Program-made: the position numbers and the translations under genes
The notes under the pieces: generated by a model
Seen by the model: only the letters and a program-made list of their open reading frames with translations
Databases searched by the model: none
What the model was told of the DNA's origin: nothing
Assembly: GCF_003934285.1 (NCBI RefSeq)
Contig: NZ_RQWJ01000003.1
Span: 678,501-742,500 of the forward strand
Source of the DNA: Brevundimonas fluminis
GTDB taxonomy: Bacteria > Pseudomonadota > Alphaproteobacteria > Caulobacterales > Caulobacteraceae
Direction of reading: 5' to 3'
Length of the DNA: 64,000 bases
In this document: piece by piece, positions 1 through 7,598 of the stretch
Layout of the letters: the number at the start of each line of letters is the position of its first letter
Position numbering within the stretch: position 1 is the first letter of the stretch

Positions 1-167
1 ACGGGGCGCGGACGGTGTCGAGAGGCAGAGCCGGCCGTGCGAGCGGTCCCCCGGCGGATCGCGCCGCCCATGGAGAGTGGGGGTGGGGAAGTGGGGAGGC
101 CCGCTCCCGACCCATCGAGAACATAGGCCAGGTCGGTTTATGGGCGTGTGCCGCTAAGGATGCACTT

Positions 168-1229
168 CTACCCGCTGGCCGTAGTCGGCAGCCTGCCTCT
201 GAGAGTACACGTCGGATTGGGCTCGCCCGCGCCAGGGCATCCAAGCAGGCCCACCATATCTGGGTGGCGGGCGATGGTCTGGTTGACGCGGAACTGCGAC
301 GGGGGGTGAGTGGAAGACTGGGGCGCGTCGTAGCCGTCCGTGGCGTAAGCGATGATCTTGACGACCTGCTCCGGCGATGGGGGCCCTGCTGGGCGAGCGC
401 GCAACCTCCGCGCCAGGACCAAGGCGCCCCAATGGTCTGCCGTTATTTCATCAGCCAATCCCGGTTCCCAGATATACGTCACCTGGGTAATGGACCGGTA
501 GCAGGCCGCCATACCCGCATAGGCCTGAGGCCAGACCGACGAGTCTATGGCGTGGCCGAGTTCATGACCAAGAGTGTACGCCATGGCGTCCATCGCGTCG
601 GCGCGGCTCGCGTCGAAGTCGTGCAGCCCTAAAGCTAGGCCGGGGCAAAGCACCACGCTGCCGAGCGCAAAAAAGGCGTTTGGCTTTAAACCATTCCGCC
701 CGCAAGACGATTGATATGACCGGTAGGCTTGCACGGTCAGTTCGGGTTCACCGGTCGCATTGCCCTTTCGTCGCTCGTGACTGATATAGCTGCCAACATA
801 GTCTTCCGCAGTCTGGATCAGCGTCACGCCTTTCAGCTGTTCCGCCATCAAGCCAGACAGTTCGGTTGAAAGGCCGGCGTCGGTTCGGAGATGCGCCGCT
901 ATAGCTGCTTTCGCCGCCTCAAAAACTTCCTGAGCCATTGGGCCATCAGGCCCCCAGCTGGTGATCTCGTCAGCGCGGCGGGCGCCTTCAGAGGTAGCCG
1001 ACCGGGCCATCGCGTTGAACATGCTGGGAGTCGCGGTGGGGCCAAGTGTGTCCCAGTATTTGGCGTTGAGGCTTGTATCGAGCTGGTCAGCGTCGGCGCG
1101 TCCTTTCGGCACGGCGGAGGTGAAACCGAAGAGATCGCCGCACCTTAAGGGATAGTCCTGATCGGTCGCCTTTGCTGACGCGAAGCCCGCCAAGGCGACG
1201 GCGCTGACCCCCACCAACCAGGTTCGCAT
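168..1229 (-). CDS. exported gluzincin-type metallopeptidase (M13-like signature)
   Basis: Probable periplasmic zinc metallopeptidase of about 353 aa. Residues 1-21 form a signal peptide (MRTWLVGVSAVALAGFASAKA). The zinc motif HELGHAID lies at about residues 222-229, and about 35 residues later comes DEITAD, which supplies the ExxxD third-ligand pattern typical of neprilysin-like (M13) gluzincins. Several Cys residues suggest disulfides. The start was set at 1229 because a GGAGG lies 8 nt upstream; the ATG two codons earlier has only 2 nt of spacing. The rest of the protein does not look like classic 670-aa M13 enzymes, so this is a short or distant relative. The next gene on the same strand, about 260 nt upstream, encodes a TIMP-like protein. 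The metallopeptidase fold is likely; the substrate is unknown. Confidence 0.7.
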   Translation of the reverse strand: MRTWLVGVSAVALAGFASAKATDQDYPLRCGDLFGFTSAVPKGRADADQLDTSLNAKYWDTLGPTATPSMFNAMARSATSEGARRADEITSWGPDGPMAQEVFEAAKAAIAAHLRTDAGLSTELSGLMAEQLKGVTLIQTAEDYVGSYISHERRKGNATGEPELTVQAYRSYQSSCGRNGLKPNAFFALGSVVLCPGLALGLHDFDASRADAMDAMAYTLGHELGHAIDSSVWPQAYAGMAACYRSITQVTYIWEPGLADEITADHWGALVLARRLRARPAGPPSPEQVVKIIAYATDGYDAPQSSTHPPSQFRVNQTIARHPDMVGLLGCPGAGEPNPTCTLRGRLPTTASG

Positions 1230-1423
1230 CTGCATCGCCTCCGTCTTCAAGAGGAAGCTCGTCGACCCTCGTGTCTTGGTCAAGCTGCACGCGCGCTAGT
1301 GAACCTAAAGACCAAGCAAACCATGGCAGACATCACGGCATGGCGCTGTCGTTTCAGGTGCTGAGGTCCGCCACCTACCCCTGGCTGACGTCAGCGGGTC
1401 CGCCTTACGCCAAACCGCCGCAA

Positions 1424-1472
1424 GTCCGCTCTAGCTTGCGACGCCTGGGGCAGCTCCCGACCCGTTGCAGAC
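1424..1472 (-). repeat. 49-nt dispersed repeat, degenerate copy
   Basis: Read on the minus strand this begins GTCTGCAACGGGTCGGGAG and ends GAGCGGAC, which is the same length and has the same first half and end as the copies at 16669 and 17034. The second half is strongly degraded. It sits in the roughly 260-nt gap between the metallopeptidase and the TIMP-like gene. Confidence 0.5.
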
Positions 1473-1491
1473 AGAGCCTCCCCAAGAGTTC

Positions 1492-1896
1492 TTAGCGCGC
1501 AGCGGCTTGCTCGAAGTCCCGCAGCGCAAACTGAGGTCTGGCGCAGGAGCTTGTGAAAAGCGTGCCGCCTTGCGTGCGGGCAAGAACCAGAACCTCTCGT
1601 GATTGGACGAAGTCTATACCGCAGGTAGCTCCCCAAGCACCGGGCGCGTGCGCGATCCGCTGAACAGCGTTGTGCCTCCCCTTCAGGGTGCGGGAGACGA
1701 CGAACTCCGTCACCAAGTGTCCTTCGCGCCCCGTTGCCGAGTCAGGCACGGTCGATACCGCCTGTCCAACAAACGCGACATCGGCATGCCCGAGTTGGTC
1801 CGAGGCACTCCTCCAAGTTTGGCAGGAGCATGCCCACGCCACTCCGGCTATCAGCACCAAGGCAGTTGCACAGATCAGCGTGGTAATGATGCGCAT
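1492..1896 (-). CDS. TIMP/NTR-like exported protein
   Basis: Exported protein of 134 aa with a signal peptide ending in AWA, so that the predicted mature protein starts CSCQ. A mature N-terminal Cys-x-Cys is the hallmark of tissue inhibitors of metalloproteinases, where Cys1 chelates the catalytic zinc. The body follows the same pattern as the second copy at 11234: an ADVAFVGQAV strand, a VSRTLKG stretch, an internal CG..F, a strand VLVLART and a late SSC. Because the signal peptide ends in AxA and no lipobox is present, cleavage by signal peptidase I is expected. It lies upstream of, and on the same strand as, the HExxH metallopeptidase at 168-1229. An inhibitory role is inferred only from the fold and N-terminus. 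Confidence 0.6.
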   Translation of the reverse strand: MRIITTLICATALVLIAGVAWACSCQTWRSASDQLGHADVAFVGQAVSTVPDSATGREGHLVTEFVVSRTLKGRHNAVQRIAHAPGAWGATCGIDFVQSREVLVLARTQGGTLFTSSCARPQFALRDFEQAAAR

Positions 1897-1931
1897 GACG
1901 GGACGTTAGCAAAGGCGCATCGGTTCCCAAA

Positions 1932-1980
1932 GTCCGCTTCCCACCCTTAGGTGACTGTCGGCTCCCGACCCAAAGCGGAC
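1932..1980 (-). repeat. 49-nt dispersed repeat, full copy
   Basis: A full-length copy on the minus strand. It starts GTCCGCTTTGGGTCGGGAGC, its second half contains AAGGGTGGGAAGCGGAC, and it has the same length and spacing as the copies at 16669 and 17034. It lies between the TIMP-like gene and the gene ending at 1982, whose stop codon is 2 nt away. Confidence 0.8.
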
Positions 1981-1981
1981 G

Positions 1982-2521
1982 CTAGGGATTCTGGATCACT
2001 TCCGGGGGCGGACTTTGATTGCGGGATACTGACGTGCTTCCCACAAGCGCTAAGAAGCCCGCGATCCCAACGAAATCCGGCGCGTGAGTGCTCCCTGTGC
2101 CCATGGGGTCAGAACAGATTTCTGCAAGCATCGGCCAAGCTGGGCCATTGCTCACGACGGCCTCACTGTCCAGAGCCTGCCGATGCAGCACTCGTCCGTC
2201 AGGCGCGTAAAACCGCCGCTCGTAAAAGCCGTAAGAGCGGGAACCACAGTGGACTAAAAACGTCGTGGAAGCCGCGGCTGCGCCCGGATACTGCCGCAGC
2301 AGGACACTGTCATGGAGTAGAACTTCCACCCTGTAGCCATCGGGGATTGAGGCCCTAGCGGCGATCAGTTCTGCAGCCGGTATCGACGCTGAATGAAGCA
2401 TTCGCCCCGGCCCGCCGCTCGCTACCAAGGCTTGCGAGCATGAGGCTGAGGGCAATGCGCTCACGCTCAGTGCGGCAACCGCGAAAATAGCGTTTCGGCG
2501 AAACAGCTTTTGCAGACGCAT
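1982..2521 (-). CDS. exported protein, surface-adhesin-E-like pattern
   Basis: Exported protein of about 179 aa. The start was placed at 2521, where an AGGA precedes the ATG and a signal sequence follows (RRNAIFAVAALSVSALPSAS). The mature part shows the pattern of small exported proteins resembling surface-adhesin protein E: an early hydrophobic strand (VEVLLHDSVLLRQYPG), a middle VHCGSRSYGFYERRFY, then a late EICSDP, giving two conserved Cys. A second protein with this pattern is encoded at 15022. Function is unknown. The upstream gap contains a half copy of the 49-nt repeat. Confidence 0.5.
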   Translation of the reverse strand: MRLQKLFRRNAIFAVAALSVSALPSASCSQALVASGGPGRMLHSASIPAAELIAARASIPDGYRVEVLLHDSVLLRQYPGAAAASTTFLVHCGSRSYGFYERRFYAPDGRVLHRQALDSEAVVSNGPAWPMLAEICSDPMGTGSTHAPDFVGIAGFLALVGSTSVSRNQSPPPEVIQNP

Positions 2522-2601
2522 CGTCCTTCGGACCCCCACGAACTCCAGTCCGAACTTACCACCCTCAACGGTGGATGTCCGCTTCCTGCCGAGAGCCGTG
2601 T

Positions 2602-2628
2602 GTCTGCTTTCCACCCTTAGCAGTCGCA
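2602..2628 (-). repeat. half copy of the 49-nt repeat
   Basis: On the minus strand it reads CTAAGGGTGGAAAGCAGAC, matching the second half of the full copies. It lies just downstream of the small gene ending at 2636. Confidence 0.5.
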
Positions 2629-2635
2629 CGGCAGG

Positions 2636-2890
2636 TCAGCTTTTCGCTCCGACCTCACCATCCGACCGCCGGTAATAGTCCCCGATCGAGAAGCGCAGCT
2701 GGACCGCCGGCGGACCCTTCGCCCCGCACCGGCTGCACGTGACGCGGAAGGCGGCCTGGCCGAGGTCGTGAGACGGGTCCAGCCGCGCCCGGGCGTCGGC
2801 CGGGCCGAGGTAGCCCGAGCGGCCGCAGGGCTGACACCAGACGTCCAGCCCGATCTCCTTGTCGATCCAGGTGGAGATCGGCAGGGTCAC
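2636..2890 (-). CDS. small zinc-ribbon-like protein
   Basis: Hypothetical protein of 84 aa with two CxxC pairs (WCQPCGRSG and TCSRCGAKG), so a zinc-ribbon fold is likely. The start is a GTG at 2890 whose GTGA overlaps the stop of the upstream gene by 4 nt, which indicates translational coupling. It is the last gene of a three-gene cluster (3389 to 2636) with another Cys-rich small protein. I do not recognise the family. Its setting next to recombinase units suggests mobile-element cargo. Confidence 0.6.
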   Translation of the reverse strand: MTLPISTWIDKEIGLDVWCQPCGRSGYLGPADARARLDPSHDLGQAAFRVTCSRCGAKGPPAVQLRFSIGDYYRRSDGEVGAKS

Positions 2891-3165
2891 AGCATCGGCA
2901 CCTCGCCCTCGGCGCGCGGCGGGCGGGCCATGAAGACGACCTTGCCCGGGCAGTGAAGCCGCCGGCAGTCGGACGTCCGCCCCCAGAGCACGAAGCCGGG
3001 GCCGCGCGTGCGCTCCAGCCGCGCCAGATCCACCTTCATCTGCAGGCCGCAGACCCTGCAAATGGCGTGGACCGGCCAACCCTCGCGCCGGATCGCCGCC
3101 ACGTCGGGCGCGACCGCGCGCCACTGGGCCGGCGACCAGCGGCCGTGTCGGGGGTTCATGCCCAT
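2887..3165 (-). CDS. small Cys-rich protein (putative zinc-binding)
   Basis: Hypothetical protein of 92 aa. The first pair CRVCGLQ and the later DCRRLHCPGK could form a four-Cys zinc site. The N-terminal third (SPAQWRAVAPDVAAIRREGW) is predicted helical. ATG codons at 3165 and 3159 are both possible; neither has a strong ribosome-binding site. It follows the 72-aa gene by 5 nt and overlaps the next gene by 4 nt, so the three are probably one transcript. Function is unknown. Confidence 0.55.
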   Translation of the reverse strand: MGMNPRHGRWSPAQWRAVAPDVAAIRREGWPVHAICRVCGLQMKVDLARLERTRGPGFVLWGRTSDCRRLHCPGKVVFMARPPRAEGEVPML

Positions 3166-3170
3166 GGGGC

Positions 3171-3389
3171 TCAGTGCGACGTGACGTCGGTCCGCAAGCC
3201 GAGGCGCCGGGCGTCATTGGCGGCGTTGAGGCGGGCGATGAAGCCGGGCTGCGCGGCCTCGATCTCTCGCACCAGGTGGCCCAGCCCGGCGCGGGTGTCC
3301 GACCCGGCGGGCGCAAAGAGGACTTCGGCCAGCCGCCGCAGGCGTTCGGTCGCTTCGTCGTGGTTGTTCGGCGCGGTTTGATCGGTCAT
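3171..3389 (-). CDS. hypothetical small helical protein
   Basis: Hypothetical 72-aa protein, first gene of a three-gene cluster. The start was set at 3389 because GGAGG lies 5-6 nt upstream (GGAGGAAACG then ATG). An in-frame extension further upstream has no such signal. The sequence is mostly charged helix (HDEATERLRRLAEVLF, then GHLVREIEAAQPGF) without recognisable motifs. Confidence 0.55.
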   Translation of the reverse strand: MTDQTAPNNHDEATERLRRLAEVLFAPAGSDTRAGLGHLVREIEAAQPGFIARLNAANDARRLGLRTDVTSH

Positions 3390-3473
3390 CGTTTCCTCCG
3401 TCGCGCCACCGACGTTCTTGCTTTGTTCTAATTTCGCGTGGCACGCAACGGGGTCAGCCGAAGCGAGCTGGGG

Positions 3474-3569
3474 ATGAAGCGGAGTCGCAAAGAACTTGCA
3501 CTCGTGGCGGCCGTGGTGCTGGCGACAGCCGTCCACCTGGCCGCCCTGGTCGCCGGCGCTCTGAGCTAG
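3474..3569 (+). CDS. possible 31-aa single-span membrane peptide
   Basis: A very short frame, MKRSRKELALVAAVVLAT followed by a further hydrophobic stretch, which would form one membrane helix behind a basic N-terminus. The ribosome-binding site is poor (GCTGGGG directly before the ATG). It lies in the gap between the three-gene cluster and the first recombinase unit. It could equally be chance. Confidence 0.25.
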   Translation: MKRSRKELALVAAVVLATAVHLAALVAGALS

Positions 3570-3681
3570 CGGAGTGTGCGGGTCGCGAAGAAGGAAGCTC
3601 TCACTGATATGCGAGAGAACACCCCACTTCGGCAGGTATAGCGCAGGTCAAATTGCCGGAGACGCCCAGCGAAGGCGCTTT

Positions 3682-4401
3682 GGCCCGGTCATGAGTCACA
3701 GATCGATCTGTTCCGACATCTCCAGGGCGTCGTCCACCTCGATGCCGAGGTACCTGACGGTGCTCTCCAGCTTCCTGTGGCCGAGCAGGAGCTGACAGGC
3801 GCGAAGGTTGCCGGTCTTCTTGTAGACGAGCGACACCCTGGTGCGCCTGAGGCTGTGGGTCCCATAGCCCTGCGGTTCGAGGTCGACCATCCGAACCCAC
3901 TGATCCACGAGCCGTGCGTATTGCCGGGTGCCGATATGCTGGCCCGGGCGGCTGCGGCTCGGGAACAGCCAGTCATCTTCCCGCTCGCCGCACACCTTAA
4001 GCCAGGCCGCGATCGCGTCGCGCGCCGGCTCCGTGATCTCGAACGGCACCGGCCTCCCCGTCTTCTGCTGGATGACGATCGAGCGCTGGCGAAGCGCGCC
4101 GCCGGGAGCCACGTCACTGACCCGAAGCCGGACCAGGTCACAGGCTCGCAGCTTGGCATCCAGGGCGCAGTTGAACATGGCGAGATCGCGAACCCTCTTC
4201 GCGACTTTCAGCTGCTGTCGAATGGCCCAGATGTGCTTCGGCTTGAGTGGCGCCTTGGGGCCGATCAGACGGCCGGCATTCCATGGGCGCGTGGGTTGCT
4301 TGAACAGGTCAGACTGGCGCATGGCCAACCTCCATTGAGGTCGCCTCCCTGTCCGTGGCCCAGTCTACGCTCTCTGAATCTGTTCAGCGCCAGTTGCGGA
4401 C
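3682..4401 (-). repeat. 720-bp recombinase unit, copy 1 (inverted relative to copy 2)
   Basis: The block is nearly identical to 15510-16228 on the opposite strand. Homology runs from a GTCCGCAACTGGCGCTGAAC start, about 70 nt before the recombinase ATG, to GACCGGGCC about 15-30 nt after its stop. Outside these limits the sequences diverge abruptly. One single-base indel separates the copies in the leader. Copy 1 has lost the terminator hairpin that follows copy 2. Confidence 0.85.
3696..4328 (-). CDS. tyrosine recombinase, catalytic domain only (copy 1)
   Basis: A 210-aa site-specific recombinase/integrase of the tyrosine family. It has the catalytic Arg in KLRACDLVRL (about residue 61), a Lys in IVIQQKTGRPV, the H-x-x-R box THSLRRT, the second His in LLGHRKLEST and the nucleophile Tyr in TVRYLGIE. 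There is no N-terminal SAM-like core-binding domain, so its size resembles FimB/FimE-type invertases rather than phage integrases. It differs from the second copy at 15582 at only about five residues. The two copies face opposite ways around an 11-kb block. Recombinases of this size occur as repeated stand-alone genes in related bacteria, as I recall; the target site is unknown. Confidence 0.9.
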   Translation of the reverse strand: MAMRQSDLFKQPTRPWNAGRLIGPKAPLKPKHIWAIRQQLKVAKRVRDLAMFNCALDAKLRACDLVRLRVSDVAPGGALRQRSIVIQQKTGRPVPFEITEPARDAIAAWLKVCGEREDDWLFPSRSRPGQHIGTRQYARLVDQWVRMVDLEPQGYGTHSLRRTRVSLVYKKTGNLRACQLLLGHRKLESTVRYLGIEVDDALEMSEQIDL

Positions 4402-4490
4402 ATCGCCCGATGCACCGAAAGTCGACCTTCAGCCGGCCCTCACGACTGACCTAAGACTGCGGCCTGCATAGTCAGCTCTGGGGAGGAGCC

Positions 4491-4922
4491 ATGAGCCAGA
4501 ACAAGCAAGTTGCGGCGGCCATGGGGCGGGTGCCCCTCCTTGACCTGCAAGGACTAAAGACATTGCGGGAGAATGCTCTACGGTTCGGTGAGGACGCAGC
4601 GCCCCTTGTTCAAGCGATTGACGCGCGCTTGGCTGACTTTGACGCCGCTGGCGGGCTTGCCCACCACCGGCTGGAGTTCGCACGGCAGATGTTACGGATC
4701 GTGGAGCGTGGCCGTCCTCGTCAGTGGCAGGAGGGTAGGTCCGTTTTCAACAAGGCTGTCCTTGAGAACGGTGAGAATCCATTCGTTGCATGGATGAAGG
4801 GCAACACCGCACGGCAGATTCCCATCACCAAAGCACTAGAAGATGTACTGCCTGAGTTTCCGCACATCGAGCGCGACAAGGACGTACAGTCCGGAAGAGT
4901 GTCGTGGCGCCTGAAGGGCTAG
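4491..4922 (+). CDS. hypothetical protein
   Basis: Unrecognised 143-aa soluble protein with a good ribosome-binding site (GGGGAGGAGCC then ATG). It has no signal peptide and no membrane segment. The first half is helical (LQGLKTLRENALRF, APLVQAIDARLADF). The second half includes FVAWMKGNTARQIPIT and ends in a basic tail. It is the first gene inside the block bounded by the two inverted recombinase units. Function is unknown. Confidence 0.6.
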   Translation: MSQNKQVAAAMGRVPLLDLQGLKTLRENALRFGEDAAPLVQAIDARLADFDAAGGLAHHRLEFARQMLRIVERGRPRQWQEGRSVFNKAVLENGENPFVAWMKGNTARQIPITKALEDVLPEFPHIERDKDVQSGRVSWRLKG

Positions 4923-4997
4923 GCGGCTGGAAAGACGACTGAGCGCCAGAACCGGACCTTGAATCCCTCCTGAAAAGACGAAATCAGGCGACTGAAT

Positions 4998-5209
4998 GGT
5001 GCTGTCAACTTAAGCTGCGGGTAGTCGTCGGCAGAGTTGGAGTCCGTTGCACGAGTCGCCGTCAAAACAGACACTTAGGCCTAGGCGGCTCCCGATCACG
5101 ACGAACTCGACCGGCACGAGGGCCGCGAAGGGCGCATGTGCCTTGCGGCTGAAATCATTAGGCTTTTCAGATCGCCTCGTCTCTACTTGCCCGCTAAGTT
5201 GACAGCGCC
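4998..5209. mobile_element. MITE-like 212-bp element with IS6-type ends
   Basis: It opens with GGTGCTGTCAACTTAAGC and closes with GCTAAGTTGACAGCGCC, which is an inverted repeat of about 15-17 bp. The same ends (GTGCTGTCA near one side and its complement near the other) bound the two 810-bp IS6 copies at 7599 and 20230. No open frame of note lies inside. An 8-bp target duplication is not evident (GACTGAAT against GACGAGCT). It probably was mobilised by the IS6 transposase. It fills much of the 466-nt gap between genes here. Confidence 0.6.
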
Positions 5210-5388
5210 GACGAGCTGCTGTCTACACACTCTTCTAGCCCCGAAGCATCTCATCAACAGGAGCGCCCGGCGTGCCGTGCCAATACCCCGCTGATATCGA
5301 AGCAGTCTGACGCATCCTGACGGATCTTGTACTGCTCTTGACGCTACCTTCGACAGCGTGGCCTCATCTAGATAGCCTTCATATAAGA

Positions 5389-6192
5389 ATGGGGACTGGC
5401 TTGCGTCTTCTCGCATTCGTCCTGGCTTTGATTACGGCCGGCGGGGCCCAGGCCCAAACTGTGATTTTTAAGGACCCCAGCGGCGATGACCGCGGGCCGG
5501 GTCGCTACTCATATCCAACCGATCCGGTTTACGTTCCCGGGGCTTTTGACCTCACAGAACTCCGGGTGGAGGTCAAAGGCGATTGGGTCGAAGTCAGCGT
5601 CGAAGTGGCAGCAACCCTCAGCAACCCCTGGGACCTCCCGTTCGGCTGGTCGCTCCAGTTCCCCGTGGTTCTACTGGGAGCAAAGGAAATCATGGACCAA
5701 CGCGACCTTCCCGGGATGAATGCGACCTTCGGGTTTCCAGGCTGGGATCGCGCCGTCTTGATCAGTCCTCTTCCGCCGGCACAGGTTGGGCGACACGTGT
5801 CGGAATTTCGCGGCCTCGATCGAGATGTCGTCATATCGCCGACCCGCGCCAGGGTTGAGGGCCGACGCATCATCGCGACGGTGAGGCGCAGCGAGCTGCC
5901 CGCGGGGGACCCCGCCTTTTGGGGATACCAGGTCATCATGATGAAACACGACGCGTTCCCCACTCCCGGCTACCTCCTGACCCGCGGCGTGAATGAGTCC
6001 GCCGGATTCCACGTGTTTGGCGGGGGGGACGACGGGCACTGTGATCCGTCCATCATCGACATGCTCGCGGGAGAGGGGCACGGCGAGGCCGAAGAGATTG
6101 AAGCTCAGTACCAGGTGCTTTCGGACTATGAGTGCGACGCCTCCGGAGAGCCGCTTCAGTTCGCGAACATCCCAATGGTCTTTCTGCGATGA
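5389..6192 (+). CDS. exported protein with glucodextranase-C/DOMON-like domain
   Basis: Exported protein of about 267 aa. The start at 5389 is followed by a clear signal peptide (LRLLAFVLALITAGGAQA). The mature part opens with DPSGDDRGPGRYSYPTD and VPGAFDLTELRVE and later NPWDLPFGWSLQ. These match the beta-sandwich domain found at the C-terminus of glucodextranases and in S-layer-anchored carbohydrate enzymes, here as a stand-alone domain. The later part has a Cys pair (DGHCDPS and DYECDAS). It is followed with a 4-nt ATGA overlap by a second exported protein, so the two are probably co-translated. A carbohydrate-binding role is an inference. Confidence 0.65.
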   Translation: MGTGLRLLAFVLALITAGGAQAQTVIFKDPSGDDRGPGRYSYPTDPVYVPGAFDLTELRVEVKGDWVEVSVEVAATLSNPWDLPFGWSLQFPVVLLGAKEIMDQRDLPGMNATFGFPGWDRAVLISPLPPAQVGRHVSEFRGLDRDVVISPTRARVEGRRIIATVRRSELPAGDPAFWGYQVIMMKHDAFPTPGYLLTRGVNESAGFHVFGGGDDGHCDPSIIDMLAGEGHGEAEEIEAQYQVLSDYECDASGEPLQFANIPMVFLR

Positions 6193-6617
6193 GCGTTCGC
6201 CCCTTGATCTCCCGTCACATCATCGCGTGGGCCGCGGCCGCGCTCGCTCTGGGGATCGCCTCTGAAGTGGCGGCGCAGGTTCACAACGGCCCGGGGGTTT
6301 CCGAGCCGGCGCTGCGGTCTCCAACCCAGGCAGAACTGGACCAGGCCGCCAACACCGCTTGGATGAATTGGGTCAGTTGCCTTCAAGATCAGGCGCTTGG
6401 TCTGACGCTCGGGGCCGTAGATGCCGGTGCTTCGCCACCCACATCGTCTGTCGTCTTCGCGGCATGCGAGGAGAAAGAGGCGACCTTCGTACATGCGGCG
6501 GAGGCCGCCTCACGAGCGATGGTTTCACCTGAGGCGCGGCTGGCGATTCGAACCCGGCAAGAACAGTCGATCAACGAGCTGATCCGCAGTACTTATTCCG
6601 GCTATAATCATCGCTGA
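6189..6617 (+). CDS. exported Cys-containing hypothetical protein
   Basis: Exported protein of about 142 aa, with start ATG at 6189 overlapping the stop of the upstream gene (ATGA). The signal peptide is HIIAWAAAALALGIASEVAAQ. The mature part is helical with two Cys (NWVSCLQDQ and FAACEEKEA), which probably form one disulfide. No family recognised. The coupling to the DOMON-like protein suggests the two act together outside the cytoplasm. Confidence 0.55.
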   Translation: MSVRPLISRHIIAWAAAALALGIASEVAAQVHNGPGVSEPALRSPTQAELDQAANTAWMNWVSCLQDQALGLTLGAVDAGASPPTSSVVFAACEEKEATFVHAAEAASRAMVSPEARLAIRTRQEQSINELIRSTYSGYNHR

Positions 6618-6656
6618 GGCGGTCGTGGACAGCTGGCCAAATGACGGCGAAGTCGT

Positions 6657-7505
6657 TCAGGGCCGTGGCCGATTGTACACCGCCTCTTCGACGATCAGTG
6701 TGTATTGCTGTCGGTCAGAGCCGGAGCCGGTCTTGACGAAGGCGTAGACGTTTCCCGATCCGTCAATCTCGACTTGTGAGTTCCGGCTTGAGACGCTCAG
6801 GTCGTCATTCCAAGCGATGAGGTGCTCCTCACCCGAACAATCGCGGCTTTTCAGAATGGACAGCCGGGTATCGCCGGCGGCCTCGACGGTGATCCGATAA
6901 CGGCGACCGGGTCTCGTCCGGATTCTGACGCAGTCTTCGAGCTGGCCGAAGTCATCTACCTCAGCCCACTTTCGATCATGCAGGACGACGCGCCAGGCGG
7001 CAGGCGGCGGCGTCAGGATGCCCCAGGTGAATTTCTCACCTTCCCGTGGCCCGTCGAGTCGCGAGGCGGAAACTGGCGGCGGATCGCCTGTCCACACCGC
7101 ACATAGGAACTCGACGTACGGTGAGGGGCTGACCCACCATGGAAGGTCCCACGTGCTGTCGAAAGGTCGGTTCCGCCCGTCCCAGCTGAGCTGGACCGCT
7201 TCCACGTCCCCGCGATGCCAGGTCACCATGACGGCGACGGGCAAGGGATGATCGGTGAGCCGAACATGCCCACACATTGAATAACCCGCGTTTCCGACTA
7301 ACCAGCCGCGCCTCGGTTCCCGCCAATCCGTGCCCGCGGCCCGGGAGCCGAAGATCCGATGAACGGATCGATCCGCGGCCTCATAGAACTGCCTCTCGGT
7401 TGGTGCGGGGCCGAACGCGTTGTCGGTCGTCTGGCAAAACGCCGCCGTGGCGAGCACCATCCCAATGGCGCCCGCCGTTCCGCCAGTTGCATGTGTGGAG
7501 AACAA
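6657..7505 (-). CDS. exported protein with C-terminal PPC-like domain
   Basis: Exported hypothetical protein of 282 aa. The chosen start is a TTG at 7505 preceded by AGGGAAG at 7-nt spacing; an ATG at 7460 is the alternative. The signal peptide runs to about residue 24 (AIGMVLATAAFCQ). The N-terminal region is Trp-rich with Cys residues (MCGHV, FLCAVW). The last 90 residues (RIRTRPGRRYRITVEA, LIAWNDDLS, YTLIVEE) look like the pre-peptidase C-terminal beta-sandwich also suggested in the proteins at 8995 and 14024. Function is unknown. Confidence 0.5.
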   Translation of the reverse strand: MFSTHATGGTAGAIGMVLATAAFCQTTDNAFGPAPTERQFYEAADRSVHRIFGSRAAGTDWREPRRGWLVGNAGYSMCGHVRLTDHPLPVAVMVTWHRGDVEAVQLSWDGRNRPFDSTWDLPWWVSPSPYVEFLCAVWTGDPPPVSASRLDGPREGEKFTWGILTPPPAAWRVVLHDRKWAEVDDFGQLEDCVRIRTRPGRRYRITVEAAGDTRLSILKSRDCSGEEHLIAWNDDLSVSSRNSQVEIDGSGNVYAFVKTGSGSDRQQYTLIVEEAVYNRPRP

Positions 7506-7598
7506 GCTTTCTTCCCTATTTGTGACGCGATCGGCAGCGACTTAAGTGACGGCCTTGCAGACCGAAATTTCAGCTCGCCGGTTCAGCGGCTCCGATAG

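Noticed and set aside
2636..3389. Toxin-antitoxin module in the three small genes
   Set aside because: No toxin or antitoxin fold recognised, three genes rather than two, and Cys-pair zinc-binding patterns fit neither partner.
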